From assembly GCA_003852805.1 (NCBI GenBank), contig RDDY01000159.1:1-12534 (forward strand): a stretch of DNA of 12,534 nucleotides, read 5' to 3'. The first letter of the stretch is position 1. Every line of letters starts with the position of its first letter. Shown in pieces: positions 7,327 through 12,534 of this stretch. The stretch comes from Chryseobacterium sp. Lineage in GTDB: Bacteria > Bacteroidota > Bacteroidia > Flavobacteriales > Weeksellaceae. Made by a program: the position numbers and the translations under genes. The notes below the pieces were generated by a model, which made no database searches, was not told where the DNA came from, and was given only the letters and a program-made list of their open reading frames with translations.

Positions 7327-7779
7327 ATGATCAAGAAAATCTTGTTGTGGATTGTGGCGGCTGTTTTGATAATGCAGCTGATTCCCGTCAACAGAACCAA
7401 CAAACCTGTCGATGCAGGAAAGGACTTTGTGCAGGTTAATCAAACTCCGGAAGAAATTGTGCAACTGTTGCGCACGGCTTGTTATGATTGTCATTCAGAC
7501 GAAACCGTTTATCCGTGGTATGCGTATGTAGCACCTTTTTCTTGGTCGGTAAAAAATCATGTAAACACAGGCAAACGCTATCTGAATTTCTCGGTTTGGC
7601 AGACGTACAACCGAGACCAAAAAACGCGTATGCTGCAGCATTCGGCAACGACTACGGAAAATATGCAAATGCCGTTGCCGTCCTACATAGCGAATCATCC
7701 CGAGGCGGCGCTTACCGCGCCGGAGCGGAAACAGCTTGCAGATTATTTCAGAAAGGTACTGGAAAGCGGTGTTTATTGA
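7327..7779 (+). CDS. Small membrane-anchored haem-binding protein (CxxCH)
   Basis: 150 residues. An N-terminal hydrophobic segment (4-20) without a lipobox is probably an uncleaved anchor or signal, placing the rest in the periplasm. The haem-attachment motif C52-Y-D-C55-H56 is followed by SDETVYPWYAYVAPFSWSV, the characteristic sequence of the Haem_bd family found mainly in Bacteroidota. Further on, ENMQMPLPSYIANHPEA (111-127) offers M113 or M115 as a possible second axial ligand, and ALTAPERKQLADYF is the usual last helix. It is likely a c-type cytochrome-like electron carrier or haem sensor; the partner is unknown and no cytochrome maturation genes are in view. Its stop codon (TGA, 7777-7779) lies inside the convergent Nudix gene, a 7-base tail-to-tail overlap. 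Confidence 0.88.
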   Translation: MIKKILLWIVAAVLIMQLIPVNRTNKPVDAGKDFVQVNQTPEEIVQLLRTACYDCHSDETVYPWYAYVAPFSWSVKNHVNTGKRYLNFSVWQTYNRDQKTRMLQHSATTTENMQMPLPSYIANHPEAALTAPERKQLADYFRKVLESGVY

Positions 7780-8282
7780 GGACAATAGTCCTTAAAGAAT
7801 TCTTCCTGGGATTCAAACGCCAATTCTTCAATCTTCAACTCTTCGCGGCGCAGCCAAACCAATTCACTGATTTCGTCAGTGGCCAGAGAAAATTGTTCCT
7901 CGCCCTCGAGATTGTATTCAAAGAACAAATCCAGAGTGTAATACAGAATTTCTTTATAGAAATAAGTGTTCGGCTTGCTGCAAAGATATTTAAGCCGACT
8001 CTGCTTGACTTCTAAACCGAGTTCCTCGTGCAATTCTCTGGCGCAGGCTTGTTCTGCGGTTTCGCCCTGATCTACGAAGCCGCCTGCCAAATCCAACAAA
8101 CCTTTTTTGGGATCCTGGTTTCGGCGCGTAAGAAGTACTTTCTCACCGTTGCGGATAATTACAGCCACAGCCGCTGCGATGTTGTGGTAATAATTGTAAT
8201 CGCAATGGCTGCAGGTGAACTTTTGGCCCTCAAACTTGAGGGTTTCTCGGCCGCATTTCGGGCAGAATCTTAGCTGTTGCAA
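7773..8282 (-). CDS. Zinc-ribbon Nudix hydrolase
   Basis: 169 residues, cytoplasmic. The N terminus is a zinc ribbon with C7-P-K-C10 and C24-S-H-C27. The Nudix domain follows, with a complete Nudix box G-x5-E-x7-REUxEExGU at residues 68-90 (G68, E74, R82-E83, E86-E87, G89). Such enzymes hydrolyse a nucleoside diphosphate linked to another group, using Mg2+ held by the box glutamates. The layout resembles NudC (NADH pyrophosphatase), but the SQPWPFPxS specificity motif is absent; the corresponding region reads CSKPNTYFYK, so NADH/NAD-cap activity should not be assumed. The ATG lies 13 bases inside the 3' end of the xerD-like gene, indicating translational coupling. It is the last gene of a four-gene minus-strand operon. 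Confidence 0.9.
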   Translation of the reverse strand: MQQLRFCPKCGRETLKFEGQKFTCSHCDYNYYHNIAAAVAVIIRNGEKVLLTRRNQDPKKGLLDLAGGFVDQGETAEQACARELHEELGLEVKQSRLKYLCSKPNTYFYKEILYYTLDLFFEYNLEGEEQFSLATDEISELVWLRREELKIEELAFESQEEFFKDYCPQ

Positions 8283-9187
8283 ACCTGGCTTCTTGGGTGA
8301 TGGTTAAGAATGGCTGTTCGCAGATCGTCATTGTCCACCTTGGCATAGATCTCTGTGGTGGTAATGCTGGAATGGCCGAGCATTTCTTGGATGTAGCGCA
8401 GGTCTGCACCGTTTTTCAACAGGTGCGTGGCAAAAGAATGACGGAAGGTATGCGGCGATATCTTTTTATGAATGCCCGCTTTCTCGGCCAGTTCTTTTAT
8501 GATCAGAAAAACCATGACCCGCGAGAGGCTTGTGCCTCGACTGTTGAGGAAGAGATGATCCGCATACTTCTTTGACGGATTGAAGTTTCCGCGGGTCTCT
8601 TTCATGAAGCAGTTGATGATGTCGGAGGTAAAGGTCGCGACAGGAACAATGCGCACTTTGTCTCCTTTGCCTTTTATCCGCACATATCCTTCGTCAAAGT
8701 TGAAGTCGGAAATGGTAAGATCTACGAGTTCGGAAACCCGCAGGCCGCAGCCGTAGAGCACTTCTATAATGCAGCGGTTGCGTTGGCCGTTGTCGGTCGA
8801 TAGATCTACGGCTGCAATCAGTTTCTCTATCTCTTCCTCGGTTAGTGTATCGGGCAGGTAAAGGCCCACCTTCGGGCTTTCCAAGAGCGCGGCAGGATTA
8901 TCAATGCGGGTCTCTTCTTCTGTCATGAATTTGAAAAAAGCCTTGATAGAAGATACGCGTCTGGCTTGGGTTCTCTCGCTGACGTGCTCTTTTGCTTGGC
9001 GGTACATAAATTCTTGCAAATCCTGATAAGTGATCTTATCTGGTACGCCGGTGCCGTCGAGACTTTCTTCGGCAAAGCTCTGCAGCTTGCTCAGGTCTCG
9101 CACGTAGGCATCAAGTGTGTTGTCGGAGAAGTTGCGCTCGTACTTCAGGTATTTGCTGAAATCCTCGATTTTTTCGTTCCATTCCAT
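8270..9187 (-). CDS. xerD: Tyrosine recombinase, XerC/XerD type
   Basis: 305 residues. An N-terminal SAM-like core-binding domain (~1-90; KYLKYERNFSDNTLDAYVRDL) precedes the tyrosine-recombinase catalytic domain (~110-295). All six active-site positions are present: R150 (GCGLRVSEL), K174 (KGKGDK), H246 and R249 (HTFRH), H272 (GHSS) and Y281 (nucleophile in TTEIYAKV). The length and compact arrangement match the housekeeping XerC/XerD recombinases that resolve chromosome dimers at dif with FtsK; XerD is the better fit, but XerC cannot be excluded by eye. No phage, transposon or att-like repeats lie nearby, so a mobile-element integrase is unlikely. It follows the dCMP deaminase gene by 21 bases and overlaps the Nudix start by 13 bases. 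Confidence 0.9.
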   Translation of the reverse strand: MEWNEKIEDFSKYLKYERNFSDNTLDAYVRDLSKLQSFAEESLDGTGVPDKITYQDLQEFMYRQAKEHVSERTQARRVSSIKAFFKFMTEEETRIDNPAALLESPKVGLYLPDTLTEEEIEKLIAAVDLSTDNGQRNRCIIEVLYGCGLRVSELVDLTISDFNFDEGYVRIKGKGDKVRIVPVATFTSDIINCFMKETRGNFNPSKKYADHLFLNSRGTSLSRVMVFLIIKELAEKAGIHKKISPHTFRHSFATHLLKNGADLRYIQEMLGHSSITTTEIYAKVDNDDLRTAILNHHPRSQVCNS

Positions 9188-9208
9188 TTCATCATGTGTT
9201 TTTTGTGG

Positions 9209-9640
9209 TTATTCTTTTGTCAGTGTCGCATGTGTGATTTTTTTAATTTCGATGCCCGCGCCTTGTAAAAAATCCAAGCCCGCGCAATCTGAATAATCGT
9301 CGATATAGACCAACCTTTTGATGCCGGCCTGCAATATGAGCTTACTGCATTCTTTGCACGGTGACAGCGTCAGATAGAGAGTCGCGCCGTCGCACGCCTG
9401 CGTAGATCTTGCCAACTTCAAAATGGCATTGGCTTCTGCGTGCAGTACGTACCATTTTGTGTTGTCGTTCGCGTCCTCACAAGGGTTTTCAAATCCGGAA
9501 GGAGTGCCGTTGTAACCGTCCGAGATAATCATGCGGTCTTTAACGATCAGTGCGCCCACTTTCTTCCGCTTGCAATGCGACAGCTTGGCCCATTCGGTTG
9601 CCATGCGTAGATAAGCGATGTCAAACTTTTCCGCAACCAT
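9209..9640 (-). CDS. dCMP deaminase family protein
   Basis: 143 residues, cytoplasmic. It is a zinc-dependent cytidine/deoxycytidylate deaminase. The catalytic signature H67-A-E69 supplies one zinc ligand and the proton shuttle, and P94-C95-xx-C98 supplies the other two ligands. DGYNGTPSGFENPC (41-54) is characteristic of the dCMP deaminase/ComEB group rather than of cytidine, guanine or tRNA adenosine deaminases. The likely reaction is dCMP to dUMP, feeding dTMP synthesis. The start codon lies one base after the stop codon of the enoyl-CoA hydratase gene, so the two are almost certainly translated from one mRNA. The length is normal for the family. Confidence 0.93.
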   Translation of the reverse strand: MVAEKFDIAYLRMATEWAKLSHCKRKKVGALIVKDRMIISDGYNGTPSGFENPCEDANDNTKWYVLHAEANAILKLARSTQACDGATLYLTLSPCKECSKLILQAGIKRLVYIDDYSDCAGLDFLQGAGIEIKKITHATLTKE

Positions 9641-9641
9641 A

Positions 9642-10409
9642 TTAAAAATCGGGCTTGCGCTTTTCTAAAAACGCAGTTACACCTTCTTTCTTGTCTTCGA
9701 GCTCGAACAGCTTCCCGAAGGCTTGTATCTCTTTCTCATATCCATCTGCACCGTCGGACGCGTTAACGGCTGCAATGGCTTCACGAATGGCCAAGGGTGA
9801 ATTGGCTGCAATTACTTTGGCCAATTCCATTGTTTTTTCAAGCAGCTCTTCTTGCGGAAGAACCTCGTTTACCAACCCGATGCGGGCAGCGCGTTCTGCC
9901 GTAATCATCTTAGCCGAGAATATCATTTCATTTGCCAATCCCCTGCCGATCAACTTCGGAAGGCGCTGCGTGCCGCCGTAACCGGGGATCAGTCCTAAGG
10001 TTACTTCGGGCAGACCCAGTTTGGCATTCTCCGATGCATAACGGATATGACACGCTAAGGCCAGCTCCAAACCGCCGCCCAGCGCAAAGCCGTTGATTGC
10101 GGCAATCACGGGTTTGTTGAGATTTTCGATCTTATCGAACAATTGTTCATGGCCGCGACGCGACATGGCCTCGGCCTCGGCTGTGGAATAATCACTGAAT
10201 TCTTTGATATCGGCTCCGGCCACAAACGCTTTGGCCCCGCTGCCCGTCAGAATCAATACGCGAATATTACTGTCATCGGAGAGTCGAGACAAGGCTTCGC
10301 TGAGTTCGTTGATCGTCGGCGCATTCAGCGCGTTCAGGCTTTCGGGACGGTTTATGGTTATTGTTGCTATTACACCGTCTATGGCTATTGTAATATTGTT
10401 GAAATCCAT
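9642..10409 (-). CDS. Enoyl-CoA hydratase/isomerase (crotonase family)
   Basis: 255 residues, cytoplasmic. Crotonase-fold protein with the CoA/oxyanion elements A64-G-A-D67 and G111-G-G-L-E115. Both catalytic glutamates are in place: E115 in GGGLELALACHIRYAS and E135 in LGLPEVTLGLIPGYGGTQRL, 20 residues apart as in classical enoyl-CoA hydratases. Having both favours true hydratase activity (trans-2-enoyl-CoA to 3-hydroxyacyl-CoA) over isomerase-only relatives. The C terminus ends in EGVTAFLEKRKPDF, the usual end of short-chain members. It is the first gene of the minus-strand operon; no other beta-oxidation gene is adjacent, although an acyl-CoA thioesterase lies about 6.5 kb away. Confidence 0.93.
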   Translation of the reverse strand: MDFNNITIAIDGVIATITINRPESLNALNAPTINELSEALSRLSDDSNIRVLILTGSGAKAFVAGADIKEFSDYSTAEAEAMSRRGHEQLFDKIENLNKPVIAAINGFALGGGLELALACHIRYASENAKLGLPEVTLGLIPGYGGTQRLPKLIGRGLANEMIFSAKMITAERAARIGLVNEVLPQEELLEKTMELAKVIAANSPLAIREAIAAVNASDGADGYEKEIQAFGKLFELEDKKEGVTAFLEKRKPDF

Positions 10410-10485
10410 TATTGTGGCAAAAAGACTTGACTATTGGGGTGCAAAATAAGAAAATTATTAATATATCAATATAATAAATAAGACC
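10410..10485 (-). promoter_or_regulatory. AT-rich probable promoter of the enoyl-CoA hydratase operon
   Basis: The 120 bases between the catalase-family stop and the hydratase start are strongly AT-rich at 10441-10485. On the minus strand TTATTTTG (10449 down to 10442) matches five of six fixed positions of TAnnTTTG and would give a ~26-base leader. No TTTG at the correct distance is seen, so this is a weak call. Confidence 0.3.
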
Positions 10486-10529
10486 GATGCGACAGCAACA
10501 GCCTCATTTATAGAAAAGATGATGCGCTG

Positions 10530-11945
10530 TCAGCGTGCGTGCGCCATTGTGTTCACATCGAGTTCCACTCCGGTTCCTTGCGCAATCCTCATTCCTAATT
10601 CAATATCTGCGCGGAAAAAGTAACACAGTTGACGGCTGATGATCTGCTTTTTTCGCTCTTCGTCTATTGTGCACAGATGGTCGGTCAAAGCGTTTGTTAG
10701 TTGCAGACGCTCGTGCTCACTCAGGTTTGTATAGAAAGTTCCCGCTTGCGTAAAATGGTCGTCCTCGGTTTCCTTCCTGTAGTAGTTGCTCGTTTCTTTT
10801 TGATCGTAAGCTTGCGCCGCGTCTGCCAAGCTGCACCGATGCGGCATTGCCGATGCGGCGTGGCGCACTCTGTTATTGGCCGCTGCGCCGATATTTACCG
10901 GCAGCAGATTGAAATGTGCGCCTATGCGGTGCCGCTGCGCATCTGCGTAGGTTCTAAGTCTTGCGATGAGCAACGGATCGGGAGACAAGCCCACGCCGTC
11001 GGGCAGATTGGCCGGCGAAAATGCCGCGCGCTCTGTGGTGGCGGAATGGTCGTCGGGAAGCTCGTTCAATATCAATTCGCCCACCTCGGTCCAAGGGAAA
11101 TTTTCTTCGGGCCAGACCTTTGTAGGGTCAAACGGATTCCACCGAAACTCTCGCGCTTGTTCCTCGTTCATGGTCTGGATGGCCAGCATCCATTTCGGGA
11201 AATTCTTTTCTTCGATATCGCGAATCAGCTGTTTGGCCAAAAGATCACCGCTACGGCCGTGCTCCTGTAGCGTCTGATTCTCTGCTAAGTTCTTTCCCTC
11301 GGCAGCAGGACGCAATGAAAACTTTACCCAAGTGCATTCACCGTTCTCGTTGCTCATAGAGAACGTATGTACGCCGTATCCCGTCATAGCCGAGTAGGAC
11401 AAGGGCAAACCTTCGCGGGAAAACATGCGTAAAGTCTGATAAAGCGTTTCGGGGTTTTGCGAACAAAAATTCCAAAAAGCAGTGGGATTGTGTAGACCCG
11501 TCCGCGGATCACGGCCCAATACGTCCATAAACTGCGGAAACTTGGCCGGGTCTTTCAGGAAGAATATCGGTGTGCTTTGAGCTACCAAATCCCAAAGTCC
11601 GTCTTCCGTATAAAAACGCACAGCGAACCCTTTTATGTCATGCGCGGTATCGGTGCTTCCGTTTCCGGCGACGGTAAGCGAGGACAACCTTACAAAGACT
11701 TTGCATGTATTGCCCACTCTCTGCAAAAGCGACAAGCGCGTAAAGCCGGAGACATCTGCCGTCACGCGGAATGTGCCGAAAGCGCCGATCCCTTTCGGTG
11801 CGACAACGCGTTCCGGAATCTTCCGACGGACGAAATCAGCCATTTCATCTTGGAAATGGATGTCCTGCAACAATTGAGTGCCATAGCGCTCTGCCGTTGT
11901 GGTGCAGCCTCCGCAAAAGTTGCTGTTTTGTGATGTGTTTTTCAT
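10530..11945 (-). CDS. Catalase-family haem protein lacking the distal His and Asn
   Basis: 471 residues, no signal peptide, cytoplasmic. The catalase fold is clear: IPERVV...KGIGAFGTF (43-59), DIKGFAVRFYTEDG (103-116), TPIFFLKDPAKFP (125-137), GYGVHTFS (189-196), FDPTKVWP (272-279), AAFSPANLPDGVG (307-319). The proximal motif R329-L-R-T-Y333 keeps the haem-ligating Tyr, and RHRIG follows. The C-terminal catalase-related domain is present (DDHFTQAGTFY 395-405; FFRADIELG 443-451). The distal pocket is not that of a catalase. RVVHAKG is RVVAPKG, placing Ala49 at the essential His, and DLVGNNTP is DLVAQSTP, removing the essential Asn. RFSTVAGERGSADT has become RLSSLTVAGNGSTDT (net +1), and the conserved NYFAExEQ is DDHSATTER. 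An N-terminal C11-G-G-C14 motif is unusual. The codons at 11799-11801 and 11574-11582 were checked; both are in frame with conserved flanks. Clearly a catalase homologue, but normal catalase activity is doubtful. Divergent from an oxyR-like gene. Confidence 0.93.
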   Translation of the reverse strand: MKNTSQNSNFCGGCTTTAERYGTQLLQDIHFQDEMADFVRRKIPERVVAPKGIGAFGTFRVTADVSGFTRLSLLQRVGNTCKVFVRLSSLTVAGNGSTDTAHDIKGFAVRFYTEDGLWDLVAQSTPIFFLKDPAKFPQFMDVLGRDPRTGLHNPTAFWNFCSQNPETLYQTLRMFSREGLPLSYSAMTGYGVHTFSMSNENGECTWVKFSLRPAAEGKNLAENQTLQEHGRSGDLLAKQLIRDIEEKNFPKWMLAIQTMNEEQAREFRWNPFDPTKVWPEENFPWTEVGELILNELPDDHSATTERAAFSPANLPDGVGLSPDPLLIARLRTYADAQRHRIGAHFNLLPVNIGAAANNRVRHAASAMPHRCSLADAAQAYDQKETSNYYRKETEDDHFTQAGTFYTNLSEHERLQLTNALTDHLCTIDEERKKQIISRQLCYFFRADIELGMRIAQGTGVELDVNTMAHAR

Positions 11946-12029
11946 GACCGTCCGCCTTTTTCAGGTAGTAAAATTAGCAATATTAAACAATAAAACGGCT
12001 ATATTTGTAAGCATACAACCCGATCCCAG
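11946..12029. promoter_or_regulatory. Divergent promoter region between catalase-like gene and oxyR-like gene
   Basis: 84 bases separate the two start codons. On the + strand TATATTTG (12000-12007) matches TAnnTTTG perfectly and would give the regulator a short leader; the upstream partner is only a weak TTAG at 11974-11977. On the minus strand TAATATTG (11985 down to 11978) matches five of six positions for the catalase-like gene. TAGC (11975-11978) and GCTA (11998-12001) form a short inverted repeat spanning both promoters, a possible site for the LysR-type regulator. Confidence 0.45.
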
Positions 12030-12534
12030 ATGAACATCCAGCAGCTTGAATACCTTGTAGCCGTCGATAAACATCGGCATTTCGGCAAAGCCGCACAAGC
12101 CTGTTTTATCACGCAACCCACATTGAGCGCGATGATTCAAAAGCTGGAAGACGAACTGGACGTCAAGATCTTTGACCGCACCACACACCCGATCAGAACA
12201 ACGGATGCAGGCCGACAGATAATAGACCACGCAAGCAAAATTTTGGATGAGGTCACGGCGCTGCGCAATCGCGCGAATGAACTGCATGATGTGGTCTCGG
12301 GCAGTATCAACTTGGGCATCATTCCCACGGTATCGGGTTTCCTGTTGCCGGGCGAGATTTTTGACTTCCTCCGCAGCAATCCGCAGATCGATCTGAACAT
12401 CCGTGAGATGACCACCGACAACATCATCCGTTCATTAGAGGCGGGCGAATTGGATGCAGGCATCATCTCCACGCCGCACGCCAAAGCAGATAGTTTCTTC
12501 AGTGATTTGCTGTTCAAAGAAGAGCTGATGATTT
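12030..12534 (+). CDS. oxyR: OxyR-type LysR transcriptional regulator, 5' part
   Basis: The first 168 residues; the gene runs past the window end. MNIQQLEYLVAVDKHRHFGK and TQPTLSAMIQKLEDELDVKIFDR form the N-terminal winged helix-turn-helix (helices ~18-37) and match OxyR closely. A linker helix (~58-88) and the start of the effector domain follow at ~91. I98-P-T100-V corresponds to the IPTV of OxyR, where the Thr helps bind H2O2. The segment EMTTDNIIRSLEAGELDAGIISTPH is also OxyR-like. The redox cysteines of the family (199 and 208 in E. coli) would lie beyond the window, so peroxide sensing is not directly shown. LysR regulators commonly control divergent neighbours, here the catalase-family gene. 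The ATG at 12030 is chosen because it aligns exactly with OxyR residue 1. Confidence 0.88.
   Translation, partial: MNIQQLEYLVAVDKHRHFGKAAQACFITQPTLSAMIQKLEDELDVKIFDRTTHPIRTTDAGRQIIDHASKILDEVTALRNRANELHDVVSGSINLGIIPTVSGFLLPGEIFDFLRSNPQIDLNIREMTTDNIIRSLEAGELDAGIISTPHAKADSFFSDLLFKEELMI

Noticed and set aside
7488..8015. Open + strand frame of 175 codons across the end of the haem-binding gene and the Nudix gene
   Set aside because: It lies out of frame with one well-supported gene and antisense to another, with no family resemblance; the CxxCH and Nudix motifs belong to the other frames.
8270..9187. XerD-type recombinase as the integrase of a mobile element
   Set aside because: Length and motifs match housekeeping Xer proteins, it sits inside a metabolic operon, and there are no att-like repeats, phage or transfer genes nearby.
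10491..10531. GACAGC/GCTGTC inverted repeat as a terminator of the catalase-like gene
   Set aside because: Arms are only 6 bases with a 29-base loop, and one arm overlaps the stop codon; too weak to annotate.
10701..11270. 189-codon + strand frame inside the catalase-like gene
   Set aside because: Antisense to conserved catalase sequence and rich in Cys and Arg without any recognisable pattern.
10530..11945. Sequencing frameshift as the cause of the missing catalase residues
   Set aside because: Both altered sites are in frame with conserved motifs immediately on each side, so a frameshift cannot explain them; only independent substitutions could.

Overview
The window looks like chromosomal DNA from a member of the Bacteroidota, probably Chitinophagia or a related class. 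The reasons are the gene families: a TonB-dependent outer-membrane receptor, a membrane-anchored HU-CCDC81-type protein, a Bacteroidota-style Ig-like lipoprotein and a small haem-binding CxxCH protein. Two promoters also fit the Bacteroidota TTTG / TAnnTTTG pattern, and no gene has a convincing Shine-Dalgarno sequence. No tRNA, rRNA, CRISPR array or insertion sequence was seen.

Layout. (1) 1-1682, + strand: the last ~560 codons of a TonB-dependent receptor whose start lies before the window. (2) 1990-3191, +: an HU-CCDC81-like membrane protein followed by, and overlapping, an acyl-CoA thioesterase; a good promoter sits directly against the first start codon. (3) 3192-3441: a repeat-rich intergenic stretch built around copies of a CTTAATGGT-like word. 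(4) 3442-7779, +: a probable operon of a D-2-hydroxyacid dehydrogenase, a serine-hydrolase lipoprotein, an Ig-like lipoprotein and a haem-binding protein; three of the four products are predicted to be exported or membrane-anchored. (5) 10409-7773, - strand: a tight operon of enoyl-CoA hydratase, dCMP deaminase, XerD-type recombinase and zinc-ribbon Nudix hydrolase, ending in a 7-base tail-to-tail overlap with the haem-binding gene. (6) 11945-10530, -: a catalase-family gene, divergent from an OxyR-type LysR regulator (12030 to the window end, +).

The most unusual item is the catalase-family protein. Its overall fold signature, proximal haem Tyr (R329...Y333) and C-terminal domain are recognisable. 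However, the distal catalytic His of the RVVHAKG motif is Ala (A49) and the distal Asn of the GNNTP motif is gone (A122-Q123-S124). The segment linking these two sites also carries small indels, and the N terminus has a CxxC motif. Its place next to an oxyR-like gene suggests peroxide-responsive expression. The active site predicts that it is not an ordinary catalase; it may be a haem peroxidase or peroxygenase, a haem sensor or a non-catalytic relative. This is an inference from residues and context, not a demonstrated activity.
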